This document shows positions 1 to 40,330 of a DNA stretch of 64,000 nt, piece after piece. The notes under the pieces are model-generated. The model did not search any database. It was not told where the DNA came from and was given only the letters and a program-made list of their open reading frames with translations. Each line of letters opens with the position of its first letter. The first letter of the stretch is position 1. Origin of the DNA: Malania oleifera (taxonomy: Eukaryota > Streptophyta > Magnoliopsida > Santalales > Ximeniaceae); contig NC_080421.1 in assembly GCF_029873635.1 (NCBI RefSeq), forward strand, positions 40,901,120 through 40,965,119. The letters are read 5' to 3'. A program made the position numbers and the translations under genes.

Positions 1-2869
1 GCAGTCCCTCATAGTCTTAACCTCATAATCTGTCATAGAGACACCATTCCTTTTTTCATCTGGTCATTACAATCAATAATACATAAGGACTCTTTGAGGG
101 TCCCAAACCACAAAATCTCTTCTAGCCACCATGACGTGAAGTTCTATTAAATGTTCTCGGAATTTCAGCTGATTCATAAGTCTTCCAGGTTGTCACTAGA
201 TGATGTTGATTCTATACGAAACTATGGTCTAGAGAATTACTATTCACCACGTATATTTATAGCTCACATTTCTATTCTAGGTTAGTTCATACTAACGGCC
301 ACCAGATAGTGATACATTACTTTTCGATTGGTGACCCAAACATTCTTAGCCTTTTGAAATTGTGGGGGATTGTTGGTGTTTTGTAAGGTTGTGTTTCCGA
401 AAACTTCCTTTTGTTTTCCCACATTGGTTGCTATTAGGAAGTTTGGGAGCTCTTCATTTATATTCCGTAAGGTTTGTGAACAAGTAAGCACCCAAACTCC
501 CTCATGGACACACAAGGCAAGGCACAACTCATTCATTTCATGGGAACCTGATCTAAAAACATCTAACCAAGCATGATGCACACATACATCGCACGTAAGG
601 AGACCCCTCTTGTGGTCTTGGTTTTAACTAATTTTTCCTATTTGGACCTTTTAGTCTTTTGAATTTCCCTTGTCTGTTAATCTTCCTAATATGCACTTAC
701 TTGAATTTATTTATCATGCAATTATTTTTGTTAATGCTCCTTGTCGTGTTTATTTAAATTTAGCTCATTATCTATTTATTTTTGTTGCTGCAACATAAAT
801 TTGGCTCCCTATATTTTCGAATTACTAGTTCTGATGTCTATGTCATGATTTTAAGTTATGATTGCTTCTAATTGTTTTTGTCCAATTGTTGTGTTTAGCG
901 TTCATAGATATTATTCTTGCCTAATTATTGTGTGTTGTGTCCAAAGATATGTTTCCTATTCAATTGTTGTGTTCATAAATATTTTTCAGTCTAGTCACAT
1001 TGTTTTCCAGTCCTCTTTTTTTTTTTTTTACAATCCAATTGTTTACCACAATCATTGAACTACTATTTTTGTACCATCTTTGTGATTAATATTTTATTTT
1101 TGTATCTATATGAGTTAGTGAGTTGATGTTGGTCCTATCTCTTAATCATTGAGTGTGTGTCAAATGGAGGGTATCCTATATTTTGGGGTGGACGACAGTA
1201 AGCTTTTTGCACTGTATTGGAGTGGTAAAATCTACCCTAAGGGCAGAATCGATTGACTCCTCAACGGGTAACTCTCCTCTGTATTTCTTTTCATCCTATT
1301 TTCTAGTTTAGTTTTTACAATATGAACTACATAAGGGCCAAAAAATTTTTTTGTGGATACGGTTATTGTCGGTCTTAAGCTACTGACTTAAAATTGATCA
1401 TATCCATCAGAATTGACTGTTATACCTTAGCTCTGCACTTTTCACAGGCTTCCTACTCTTGATAAACTATTTTCATGGTTTAAAGTTGCAAGATATACCT
1501 GCATCTTTTCTAAGGTACCACTTATTCTTTAACTGTAGTACCAAGGGTATTTATTCTTGTCCCACCTATACAAGCCATGAAGGTTTAGATCTTAGATTGA
1601 GGAACTCATATGGGTTTCAACTCTTGGAAAAGAAAAAAAAAAGGACTAATAGAGTTTGTTTTGTTTGGAGATTAAGCAATTATGTGATATGTGCTCAAAA
1701 ATCTGTAAATGTTGATATGTTCATCTGGAAAAAGTGCAGGATGTAAATCTTAGAATGAGGTAAGCCTCTTGGGTTGGTTTTCAATTTTGTTTGAATGCTA
1801 CCTCCTAGCGTTCAAGGAAGCTACTGCCCTTCTATTGTATTCTTCATATATTTACTTGGACTAGTAATTTGATTTTTACCTGGTGTTGAAAAAAAAATCA
1901 ATTAATGAGTTTTTAAGTTACAAATCAATTCAAGTTTTATTATTTGGAGGATACTTCTAGATTTATAATTTTGTTTCTAAATTTTATCTTTTAAAATTTA
2001 GATTATTATTTTAACTAAATGATTTTTTTTTTTTGGTAAAAAAACCAAGCAAGCATTTTTTATACAAAGGGAGGAACAAAAGCAAGCCTTTTACAATACT
2101 TTCCTTCAATTACTACAATTAAATTATTAACAACTTAACAAATTGTTAACTGTCAAAAACTGTCGTAACTTCCTCCCACATTCCACATCGTACAGAAAAG
2201 ACCATTCACTTTCTTCATTTCAACTATGGATAAAACTTCAGAAGTCCAAGGTAACTTTGCATTACGTATCCTTCTGAGTTACTAAGATCAGTTAGCCAGC
2301 TATATCTTCCTCCCAACTTGTATAAGAATTTTGAATATCCAGGTCATATTTCACCTTAGCAAAAATCTTCTTTGATATCTGTCAATCAAAAAATAAATTG
2401 TTTCTTGTTCCATCTTCCTTCCAGCCAGAACCTTATATTTTGAATCTTTACAATACTCATTGCCAATTGGCAAATAGGCATATATAAATGTTTTTCACAC
2501 TCTATAGACAACAAAAAGCGCAATGCTACGGAATGTTGCTTTATTCATATGAATTTATGCCATATGAACATTGGATTTTTGCTCCTTATATACTTCAGAC
2601 ATTAGTGAAGACCTTTTGATAAGCTTCACTAAACCTTATACTTAAATCTAGTTTGGGCCGAAACAGAATTGAGTCCTTTAATTATTGACATTTCCACTAC
2701 TTCTTCTTGGCCATCTCTACTGATTTCCTTGATTGAAGTTGTTGAGATTATCAAACTTTGATAGATCCAACTCATGTTGAATCTAGGATCCATAATAATC
2801 AAAGAGAGGCTATGTTCATGCCAATTATCAAAAGGGGGATATATATTCATATACATACATACATATAAA
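1..2869. other. No gene recognised; AT-rich intergenic sequence
   Basis: I see no conserved domain, RNA gene or splice-consistent exon series here. Short open frames exist, the longest about 99 codons on the minus strand at 282-581, but none resembles a family I recognise and base composition is that of the surrounding non-coding DNA. It is probably old transposon sequence. Confidence 0.5.
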
Positions 2870-3387
2870 TAGAAATGATTTTTTATGTGACATATCTTAT
2901 TTTCTTGCTTATGTGCCTAAATGTTATATCTTTTAAATTGTTTTAATGCCCAAAATATTATATGATAAAAAGGGGAAAATTTTTTTGTGCTCTTAAATGA
3001 TAAAAAGGGGGGAATGTTTTTCAAAAAGGAGAGTTCTCTTTCGCTAAGTTTATTTTAAATGGCCAATTATACTTAGCCTACCAATTATACTTAGCCTTTT
3101 TTGCTGATACCAAAAGGGGAACAACTTTTATGAGCAAAATGTTTGACCAAAAGGGGGAATTTTTTTTAAAGGACACGGGGTAATTATCTAAGCTACACTT
3201 GAAGTCGGTTGTGTGCCTTATTGGCTAACTAAATGCAAATATTGAATTGTCTTCTTCCTTTAACTTTGCGTGAGCTAATTGTTTAAACCCTTACTTTATG
3301 CATAGTCTTAGGGAGAGCTTTCAGCGCTCTCATCTTGCACATTTTGCTTTGATGCGTTTGTTCATATCAAAAGGGGAGGGGGAGATT
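2870..3387 (+). mobile_element. Polypurine-rich 3' region of a decayed LTR retrotransposon
   Basis: Runs of the type AAAAGGGG(GA) recur at least six times (around 2970, 3002, 3112, 3150 and 3367), ending in a strong polypurine tract at about 3366-3384 followed by TTGTTAAC near 3386. Multiple polypurine tracts before a TGTT start are typical of the 3' end of plant Copia elements on the + strand. No coding domain remains, and the matching LTR end could not be fixed, so the family is inferred. Confidence 0.4.
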
Positions 3388-4210
3388 TGTTAACTTTTTG
3401 CGTCTGATCTCTACTTTTAATGTTGACATAACGCGGTCTGTATCTCTGTGTTAACATTAGTATGGCGAAAAGTCTATATTTTTTCAACCTTACCCCTCAT
3501 GAGTAAAAGGAACATGGACAACCAGAAGGACCTCAGATCATACATCCTAGCATCTTCCCTCAGGGCTTGAAGCGCCAACGCGCGAAGAAGAAGACATCTA
3601 CTTTCATTGTCTTGCCATTCTTGTTTGATTCAATTTGTAAATCATTGCAGGAATGAATGATATGGATGTAGCCAAAAGATGTCGGACTACCCCTAGGGAT
3701 CCTAACACTTTTCACAGAAACTCTTTTCTTAAAATAAATAATAGTTAGGATAATAAAATTGGGCTAAAATGAAGCTTAGACAACTTGGTCCACCCGACGC
3801 CAGGTTTTGGGCTAATTAAAAGCCTCAATTGATTCCGTCCATTGCAGGTCATTGACTGGTCAATGAATTGGCAAGTGGACTAAATCAACTTTCTGTCAAA
3901 CGAAATCTTAAGAGTACAAAAGCCTCGGTAACCGAACTTGAACACGAAGTCAAATGTTGCTTCACAGTTGACCCGTTCATTATAAGAATCAAGCCCTGGC
4001 TACGGTCCGAACGAATCAGGTCCTAAATGGCCACCCCTATAACGCCCCCACCTGGGCTCAGCTAGGGAAGCACTGCGGTCCTCTCTCTCCTCACACCTGG
4101 ATTCCACGCAACAGGGGCGCCTGGACCTCTATAAGACTAATGATCCCTGGTCCCTCGCCACAAACAAACGGGTCCTTTTCAGTGTGCTTTTGTCCTCACT
4201 CAACACAATC

Positions 4211-4296
4211 CAGAGAAACTTCTAGCCGGTCGGTCACCCATAACAAGATTGCTCCAGACAAGCATGCTTAATCTATGGAGTTCTTATGGGTTAAGC
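4211..4296 (-). promoter_or_regulatory. 5S-rRNA-like internal promoter box
   Basis: Read on the minus strand, this segment follows the plant 5S rRNA pattern: GAACTCC, then ATTAAGCATGCTTG (5S A-box, TTAAGCGTGCTTG), then ATGGGTGACC and GAAGTTTC (5S C-box, ATGGGTGACC...GAAGTCC), in correct order with roughly correct spacing. It is too diverged and incomplete to be a functional 5S gene. Cassandra-type elements carry such a box in their LTR as a possible Pol III promoter; here the box lies in a decayed element. Confidence 0.6.
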
Positions 4297-5451
4297 TCCC
4301 GAAAAGAAAGGTGCACCTTGTTTGAATATGGGTAGTAACATTCTAATATTTTACGTCTTTCTTATGGGTACACCATTTATCCCAACTTATAGAACACAAT
4401 GTCTTGTTGCGAACCCATATTTCCAAACCCAGGCGATGGGAATCTCATCACCACTTTAGGCTGGGTGTTGGCTTCTGCTCATTTGTCAATGTGACATACC
4501 CGCAACCAAAAGTGGGGCCGGGTGCACGTGTTCCCTCACCTCCTCTGATACATAATTTAACTTGGCACGCCAAACTCGAAAACCATTCATAAAGAACCTC
4601 AAATTATCAAACTGCGTCTATAGAACACCAAAAAAAAAAAATGAATTCACTTACAAAAATCAAATATCCATTATCCACATACGAGCATTTAAAAATAATC
4701 CCTGTACAATAGATTATACATATATCAATATCTCTCCTATTACCCCAAAAGAAACAACCACAAATATATCAGCTAGCCTTCCGACTCGTATCTCCGGAGA
4801 ACATGAACAAAAAATTGTTATTCACGTTCGGGTGAAGACCATCTCGTAAGGTGGAATCAATAAATTATCAACTAGTACCATGTGTGACACATGAGTTTTA
4901 CTATCTAACAGATCAACATCAAACTGTTTACTACATCAATATCATACACATGGAGAAACTGTACCGTTAATAACATTTCCCTGGACATCTCATATCCTAA
5001 CACACATCAATATGCACAAGGACATCCTTTTGATGCAGGCGGAAAGTTCCAAGGATAGGGAAGATTACCGCCATACAAGTAAGTCTTTGCTCTGGTATAA
5101 ACACTTACCTACAGGCACTCCACTTACTCAGTAAGCCCTCCCAGTTGAAGTTATACGTCGCCGCCAGTTACACACATCTGTATTATTTTAAAGCGACGGT
5201 TTCCGAGGATCGAGATGTTTCTTACCCGCCCCATACAAGCTATAGCAGCCATTTTGCATTGATACCAGGAACTATCCCCTAACAGAGCAACTTGATCAGC
5301 CACAGCTCCCGGTGGATGTTACCTCGCGCATGACACTATGCCTTCACAATATGCTCTATACCATATTTTTTATTGCTATACTTAATTACACTTATTGCGC
5401 AAACACCTTCCACACAGACATCAGCTAGTATACTTCATGCCAATGTCCTTT

Positions 5452-5740
5452 ACGTGGCCACACAGAGCAAGTGCCTGTAATGTCAGTACGTGGCTCACAC
5501 AGACCCTAGTATTTCTTCTTACACGGTGGGCCACCGTACCCACACAGGGTACCTAACATGGCCCACACGGCGCCATTATTTCACATGCGGATAACGTGGC
5601 CCACCACAGATGCACCATACCCACACAAGGTATCAGACCATGGGTCACACAGGACCCCCATATATATCACAGGATTGTATAACCGGGCCCACAGGCACCA
5701 CTCCAGCTCTCCGCAACCGTGGCCCACACAGGCCCCACTA
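5452..5740. repeat. Degenerate array of ACGTGGCCCACACAGG motifs
   Basis: About eight imperfect copies of ACGTGGCCCACACAGG (around 5452, 5488, 5525, 5556, 5593, 5638, 5681 and 5715) lie 33-45 bp apart, separated by unrelated spacer DNA. Only the core motif is kept and the spacers differ, which is unlike a simple satellite and more like an iterated protein-binding site in an LTR or leader. Confidence 0.6.
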
Positions 5741-6750
5741 TTCACAGTATCCACTTCCTGTGACCTACCCGTCCTATCATCAGTAGAACCAGTCTCCTCT
5801 ACTGCCAAGTCCTACCCCTCTACATGCCAATTGACAAGCTCCCTCCCCCTCTGCCAAGTCATCTTCATGCTCTAGTCTAGGAATATAAACCCCTACTCCT
5901 GTTACCCTTAATTTGAGCTTTGCCTTACGAAGACACCAAACCAGTTGTCCGTTCCCACAGACGTCTCACTGCCAGTCCACCTTTTAAGCGGGGGGGCGGG
6001 GGGGGGCTCAACAGATCAACTCCGTCCCACTCAGTATCCAATTAGCACCACTAACGATTCTCCCTATGCGTCAATATAAAACTCTTCATCTCCCATTATA
6101 TTGCCGTATAAATCATCTCCCTTCCCCGTCTGCAAACCCCAATACCCCCCTCTTCATATTCATTATTAGGAAAACTTACTCCTGTCCACGAATTACTTCT
6201 AGCAAATTCTCCCACCTATGAAACGTCAACACACTCCTTCCTTGTTTGTATTCAGACAGTCCCCCATTCCCCATAGCCAATACTAACCTTCCGACGCTTG
6301 TCCCTACCGGTTCACCCTACTAAAATATTGATTATAATTTTTTTCCCTCTCACTGATTCCGAATCCGCTGGTAGGTCCCAAACATATACCCGCCCGCTAC
6401 CGCCACCTGAGTTTTCCCATCCCCAAAGAACCCCAAGTATATCATGATTTAACCTTCTAATTACACTAATGAAATCAGAAGTTATTCTACCATAACTCAT
6501 TTATTCTACTTTTGGGGGCTATTTCACACGATCCCACGAGCACTTCTGTCCGTTCGGCTTGTAGTGCGAATCATTCCTAAGTCTGTGGTGTGTTGACGCC
6601 GATTTGGCCCCCCTTAACATTACAGCACACTTGAGGTTAAGACTGAGCCTTTGCCTTATCCTTGGTAGCCCACGTTGTTCCTGACAACACTCCTATGTCT
6701 CAGACTGTCGGTGGCGGCGCCTGGAGTCTGGTGATTTCTGGCTTTTCTAC

Positions 6751-8290
6751 TTGGGCGAGAATGCCGTGAACTCGTAAAGAGGGTAGAGTGGAGAACGTGA
6801 GCTGAGAGCATTTTTTTTCTTTTCTCGTCTTTTCTTCCCTGCTGTTTGCGCGGAATCCTCTTTTTTTTTGTTCTTCTCTCTCCTCTTCCTGTGCTACAGG
6901 AAAATTAGCTTTTAGGTTTCCTTGTTTTTCGTTTCTTTTATTCCTTACCTTTCCTGTTATATCTATTTCTATATAGCATATCAGATATGCCAGTTACATA
7001 TAGACGTGATGCATATGATATGACCTATATCCAAATCATGCAAATTTCTTAATGTGAATAATTTCTCTTAATCATAAGTACTTCAATTACCAATACAATT
7101 TTTTAATGATATTTTTTTTTTGGGTAGTACAGCACGATGCCTGAATTCAGTAATTTCATGGTTCGACCGAACCATTTGGGTTCGGTGAAATTTTTCTATG
7201 TAGTGAACTCCGGGCTATTGTTATTACCTGATTAAAAATTTCCAAAATACCTCCTCCTGGGCCCAAGGTATTATTTTTACCCCGTGTTTACGATAACCCT
7301 TCATTCTCATAATTGCATACGTTGATCGCCCAAACCTCAATTCCTCCAATTGTATCTCAAATTTGTTATCTCTTTTATATTTCCTGCCAAAATCTTTCAA
7401 TAGATGCATAGTTTTAAATCCCTTGGGCATTTGTTGTTTTACAACTTAACTACCTCGTTTTTCTTTTTTTTGGTTGCTTCATTTGCATATATGTTTCAAT
7501 CTTATTTGAATGACGTATACTGTTGTTTCTCACCTATTATTGATAAATTATTGAGAGTTCATGATGATTTGCTTCGATTTGCACATCCATTGCCAAACTT
7601 CGACAAAGCTATGGTTTTGCTTGCAAACCATTTCTAGATGCCATAAATCCTCCATTTCTCAGCCCTTTATTTTGAAGAAATATTTTTGGCGCCCTTCCTA
7701 GTGGGAACTCCCATCGTGTGAGATCATTATTTCACTCTCTTCCTCTTCACAGCTTACTTTTGTGCAACCTACATTACCATTGAGTTTTTTCTTGCATCTC
7801 ATACTGTGGTTTATTTGCGTATTGTTGTCCTATTTTGTGCGTGTAGACGCATATGTGTGGTACCGCCAATTCATTTTCTATTGTCTTCGACGGTCGTCGC
7901 GAACAGAGGAGACCTTGCTCCCTGTGAAAAGTCTCTTGGGCGCGTGAGAACCAGCTTCACGAGAATTAGGTGCACCAATCCTGGTCCGGGTTGTATAGGT
8001 GCACTCAATAGTTTAAGCGAACCATCTTGAACATCATCATACTTGTGAGCTTGCAGTGCTGGGGACCGTAGGCAGAATTGGCCTGAACCACTTGAAAAAT
8101 CTTTGTGTGGTGTCTCATTTAGTTCCTGCCTCTACTTTTATTGTCCACCATTGCTTATATATTAGAAAGACCTTAGGTGTTGGATACTGATATTTGGTTT
8201 AACCTAGGCACAAAAATTTTTTTAAAACTTCAATTCACCCCCCTTGGGATGCAAACCAAAGTCAATCGTTGGGATATTACTAGACCTGTT
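6751..8290 (+). mobile_element. Possible LTR remnant ending in a CCCCCC/CTTGGG tail
   Basis: A pyrimidine-rich stretch (6800-6960) is followed by AT-rich DNA. Near 8236-8262 is a CAATTCACCCCCCTTGGG motif, a hallmark of the 3' end of many plant Copia LTRs on the + strand. No primer-binding site or target duplication is visible, so this is a weak call. Confidence 0.3.
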
Positions 8291-8583
8291 CAAACATCAA
8301 TAGACATATTAAATATGTAGTGGTACTCGTGAGATGTCTTAACGTCTCCTTTCTCTAGTCTATATAGCATCGTATACTAGACGACTTCAATACCGTCGAG
8401 GTTGACCCTCGTCTGGACGATTACGGACTGGATTCGATCCTTTTTTGGGGTGCGCCCCCTCCGAGCATTGTTGTGCAAGTTTGTTACCAGGCGAACCATC
8501 ATATCTGACCTTACTTCGCATCCTGCAACTTACGCCTTTTCCTTTTATGAAAATTCATCGAAGTGTTATTTTTTTGAAGAAAA

Positions 8584-8815
8584 ACATCATTTTTGCACGT
8601 AACTTTGTATATAGTTAACATGAAGTTGCATTTTAGAAATTTTGCATTTTTCTTTCATGTAAGTTTCATGCAGTTATGATCTTATGAAAAAAAAAAACAT
8701 TATTTTTGTAAGTAGTTTTGCATGTAGTTTGCATGAATCCATGTTTTAGGGAATTGTACATTTTGCTTTCATGTAAGCTTACACATGTATCATTTTATGA
8801 GGAAGAAACATATTC
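8584..8815. repeat. Tandem repeat, unit about 115 bp
   Basis: Two diverged tandem copies run from an ACAT(C/T)ATTTTTG start through a CTTTCATGTAAG core to an (A)n tract, at about 8585-8698 and 8699-8812. No coding content. Confidence 0.5.
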
Positions 8816-8879
8816 TAAGGCAGACATATCATTCTTTGGATGTAGTTTTCTAATCTTTGCATTTCTCTTTCATGATAAT

Positions 8880-8985
8880 TCATGTAGACCTTATTTTTTT
8901 AGTAGGGGAACCATGTTTTAATGCACCCACATGTAGACCTTATTTTTTATAAAATGGGAAGCATGTTTTAATGCACCCACATAGA
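8880..8985. repeat. Tandem duplication, unit about 50 bp
   Basis: The segment CATGTAGACCTTATTTTTT ... AATGCACCCACAT occurs twice in direct succession (about 8880-8931 and 8930-8983), differing by a few bases and a small indel. Confidence 0.65.
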
Positions 8986-9017
8986 AGTTTTCTTATCAAC
9001 TGATAAGGGCTAGTAAA

Positions 9018-9134
9018 ATGAATCTTGAGGAAATCATAGGGTATCGGTGGGATTAATTTCCGTGCATGAGCCCACTAAAACGTCTTTCTAAAAATTCAAA
9101 GTTTGTTTTCCTCCCTTTACAAATTACAAAAAAA

Positions 9135-9169
<35 letters not shown>

Positions 9170-9430
9170 CTTTATTAAAAATAAATCTTTAGTAATGAGA
9201 CATCAATGAGATTAATTTTCCCGTATGAGCCCTATGAAAACTACTTCCTAGAAAATCAAAATTTTTTTTTCCTTCCTTTCTCAAATTGCAAAAAGAATAC
9301 CAATTTTTATCAAAAACAAATCTCGAGGAAGTGATGCGACCTCTATGGGATTAATTTACCTGCATGAACTCCACAAAAACCTCTTTCAGAATCACAATTC
9401 TTTTTCCCTCCCTTCCTCAAAATTGTAAAA
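9018..9430. repeat. Satellite-like tandem repeat, three copies of about 150 bp
   Basis: Three diverged direct copies share AATCTTGAGGAA, GGGATTAATTT, (C)GTGCATGAGCCC and CCTCCCTT blocks in the same order (starting near 9018, 9181 and 9318). A (TA)n tract at 9138-9165 sits between copies one and two. Confidence 0.5.
9138..9165. repeat. (TA)n microsatellite
   Basis: Uninterrupted TA dinucleotides between copies of the local tandem repeat. Confidence 0.9.
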
Positions 9431-9479
9431 ACAAACTCCAATCCTTTTTCCAAAAATTGGAGTTTGTCCCAAAACATTT

Positions 9480-11041
9480 TTTTTTTATTTAAAAGCCTTT
9501 TGGATTTCCTTTATTGGAATTTCTCAAACTAATTTAAATTCCGAAACAAGGTCTTCTTTCTTTTCAAAAATTGGAAACGATTTTTCAATTTTTCCAAAAC
9601 CCTATTTTTTTTTTCTTTAGTGCTGCTAACCTCATTCCAAAAAAAATAAAAAATTAAAATGTGGACCCTTTTATTTTTTTGAAAATTTGAGTTTTTTCCT
9701 AAATTCACCTGTTTTCTTCTTATATACCAATATATTATCTCACCCATGGGGGATTTATTTCCAAAAATAAACAAATTAAAATTTTCGAACTACATAGGCT
9801 TTATCTTGAGTCGTGGGTACATAGATAGCATACCCTAAAAAGAGTAAGTTCAATCTAAAAAGTAGAAAGTATTTTTTTTTTCAAACAACCTAAATCAATT
9901 TTCAAAATGGAGTAGTAAGATCTTCGTGGAGTTCAGTCTTTCGTATATGTCTCACAAAATACTAATTTTTCAAAATGGGAGGTGCACACACACGCACACA
10001 CACACACATAAGCACAGTAACCGTTTCGTGAATGGATGTCGAAAGGGGTGCTAGGAGAGTAACCATCATTCATATGGTTATCCAACTACCTTCTCAACAC
10101 AAACCAATTCTCAAGTCCAAAGTCTCTCTTTCTAGATTTTTCTTTATTTTACCTTTTTATAAAAAAGAAAAAAAAAATAATGACTCCCTTGTTTGTATTT
10201 TTTAGAATAAAGTTACCAACCTCCTCTGAGATTTCAAAAAATTTATGAACTCCTCGAGATTCCAAAAATTCCAAGAAACTCCCTTGGGCTTTGCCAAAAA
10301 CATAATTTTTGATCAATCTTATCATAAGTAAATAAAAATTTTTGAAACTTCAAGAAGATCTAAGCCTTTTTGCTAACCATGAGGGGAAGTCGCCCCCCCT
10401 TCTTTTACATTATTGATAGTCACTTCGAGGACTATCATGATTTTGCCTTTAATTTTTTAGGAATATTTTAATTAATATTTTCTTCATCACATCATTTTTC
10501 AAGGTAATGAAGGCATCTTACAATCATTTATTCGCTCTAGAAACAAAGAGGAATTTAATAAAAGACATGTTAATCGAAAATTATTTAAGAAGAAGCTAAA
10601 AAGGCTAATTTAATAATACGATGAGGAAATAATTACCATCTACTCTTCCCTAATTTAGATGGCAGATAGATACACATTAGATACTATTAGCATGACTTTC
10701 TCTCTTTAGAGAAAAAAAATATACGATCTACCATGTACACTAAAAATGATTTAATACAAAATAAAAACATTAATTTAATACATGACACATGTCCTCTATA
10801 GCATCCACGCCCAAACTAATTTAATGACATAGTGTGTAATATATTAGTAGACTTTCTTATCGAGATCTATACTTCACATCTTCCCCTACCTACATCTTTC
10901 ACTTTATAAAAAATAATATAATGAAAACATGTCATTACACTTGTCATGCGCACACATGTATACCAAAATTAATTTACTTAAAATAAAAATTAATTTAACG
11001 TGAAAGATGTGAACTTAACAATTTTATTGTTTCTGCTTTAT

Positions 11042-11082
<41 letters not shown>

Positions 11083-11500
11083 ATAGTTGTATATGTGAGC
11101 ACACACCGCATATATGTTTCACCGCCTAAAATTTAGGAAAATAATAAAATATAAAAAATTTCGGTGTATGGGTATCTTTAAAAAGTGATTAATTTACCTA
11201 ATTATTTATTGATTGATGATTAATTCATTTTAATCATTAATTAGCAAAAAAAATGTTCCAAGGATAATGAGAAAAAAAAATTTAATTAAAAAAAGTTACC
11301 TTAGAAAATGCATACCATTTAAATTTTTTGATTGAAGGAAATTTTGACTAGTAAATTGAATTAAATGCACACAATTTTAAATTGAATCTTAACTAACAAT
11401 AAATCAAAATTTAAAATGTGGTCGAATTTTTTGAAAAATAAATAAAAAAAATAAAAACAAAACTCCACGATTGCAATCAAGTTTCTTAATTGGGCAGAAA
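9480..11500. other. AT-rich intergenic region, no gene seen
   Basis: Contains simple repeats, for example (CA)n near 9987-10008, and long A/T runs. No conserved frame or transposon domain was recognised. Confidence 0.5.
11041..11084. repeat. Compound (TA)n(TG)n microsatellite
   Basis: About ten TA units run directly into about twelve GT units, about 1.5 kb upstream of the kinase start codon. Confidence 0.9.
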
Positions 11501-12576
11501 ACTAAAAATGCAGAGAGAATGGGAAAGATGGACTCAATATTTTGAAAATAATTAATGGGAATAAATTCAATTTTACAAGAAATAAAAATAAAATAATATT
11601 AATTAGAAGGGGGAGGGGAGGGCTGCTGACTCCTTGGAACGGGTCCAACTTCGGACCGCCCGCCCCGACTGTGTAACGCTGGTGAGGCAGACACAATCAT
11701 GATTTAGAGAGAGAGAGAGAGAGGCACGTTTGGGAGTAGTTCTTACAGCACGAAACGTGTTAGGCGGCAGAGAGAGAGAGCCTAAAAAAACACTAGCGCA
11801 AAACTAATCATTAAAATAGGCTTGTAATTAATTAAAAGCAGGAAAAAAAAAAATAAGAGAACACAAAAATAAAATTAAAATAAAATCTCCGCCTGCTTTA
11901 TTTCCTTTTTATCATCCCACCGTCTGCCTCTCTGTGGTCTCGCCACATTGCTTTTGTCAACATCTATCTAGCTTTGATCTTAACGCGAATCCCTCCATCG
12001 GCTTCTGCATTTTTAGCGTCGAATCGCCACTGTTTTTTTTTTTTTTTTGGTTTTTGGTTTTCCGGCAGCAAATTTGTGGGCTGAGGATCCCTTGTTGTTC
12101 AATTACCTTTTTGTATTCTGATTCAGTATTTATTGTTGATAATGTCTGTTAATTTTTTGGGCGTCGGGTTTTGATTTGCAATCTTTAGATGAAGATTTAG
12201 GATTTTTGTTTCACCCGAGGATGTAGACAAGGAAGGCGGTTCTTTGCTCTGAATAATGAAAGGAAAAATTGTATGCCCATAGGGTTATTGGGTTGATTAA
12301 TTGATGATTTTTTTGGGGTTCTCTTTGTGTTCTATTCGTAATAAGCTGATGATAATAAGATTGTGATATTTACTGGCTACTTTTGGTTGATTATTGATGC
12401 GGAAGCAAATATATAAATATTTTTGATCTGGTGCGCGGTGAAATTGGAAAATCTGATAGATTTTAGTGTGGTTGTTTGTTGAGTTTGGCATTTGTTGCAA
12501 ATAAATGCTGAACTGGGTACAAATCTGAGTCGAAGGGATTATAGCGGTTTGGGTTTTTGAAGAGGGCTATTAGATC
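11501..12576 (+). promoter_or_regulatory. Putative promoter and 5' UTR of the CKL kinase gene
   Basis: The region directly upstream of the kinase ATG changes from AT-rich DNA to mixed sequence with GA-repeat tracts (about 11706-11722 and 11770-11780), common in plant core promoters and 5' UTRs. From about 11885 it is CT-rich (a typical plant leader) with a long T tract near 12032-12049. No convincing TATA box could be assigned, and the transcription start is unknown; a start near 11.8-11.95 kb is an inference from composition. A leader intron is possible but not supported by clear splice sites. Confidence 0.45.
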
Positions 12577-40033
<27,457 letters not shown>

Positions 40034-40330
40034 AAGGGGAAGCAGTTTGGTTAGTGTCATTTTATGTGATGAAATCTGTGCATCTTGTATACGAGGAATT
40101 TGATTTCACCTCAAATGTCATTTTGCTTCCCCTGCTACACTTCCCCTCTTATTTATTGTCTTCCCATTGTTTCTGGTCTTTGTATCGTAATGGGACTCGT
40201 CCAAGAGAGTTTTAAGTTCGGGAAATATTTGTTTTGTCTGGTACTTCAGTGGAATGTAATAATTATCGTTCATTTACTGTGACAATTTACTTTATTCAAA
40301 CAAATATCCCTCTCTTTAAAGAATAATCAT
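40034..40330 (+). other. Probable 3' UTR of the CKL gene
   Basis: Directly follows the TAA stop. T-rich sequence with AATGTAATAATTA at about 40253-40265 as a possible near-upstream poly(A) element. The true end of the transcript cannot be read from sequence. Confidence 0.4.

Larger units (their letters stand above)
3700..6750 (-). mobile_element. GC-richer decayed LTR-element block (Gypsy-like, antisense)
   Basis: This 3-kb block is clearly richer in G+C than its AT-rich flanks. It contains a 5S-rRNA-like box on the minus strand, a polymeric GGCCCACAC array and a G tract near 5990-6006, but no coding domain. Similar 5S-like boxes occur in LTRs of plant retrotransposons (Cassandra TRIMs and, as I recall, some Gypsy LTRs), so I infer an antisense LTR plus untranslated leader. 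LTR borders, PBS and target duplication were not found. Confidence 0.4.

Noticed and set aside
282..581. Minus-strand open frame of 99 codons
   Set aside because: No recognisable family, and an opposite-strand frame overlaps it. Could be transposon debris; not enough to call a gene.
4211..4296. Functional 5S rRNA gene
   Set aside because: Several conserved bases differ, only part of the 120-nt gene is matched, and there is no tandem 5S array.
5558..5875. Open frame of 105 codons in the GC-richer block
   Set aside because: It runs through the GGCCCACAC array, with no domain and no conservation signal.
11934..12152. Open frame of 72 codons upstream of the kinase
   Set aside because: Lies in the probable 5' UTR and crosses a long T tract; at most an upstream ORF, with no support as a gene.
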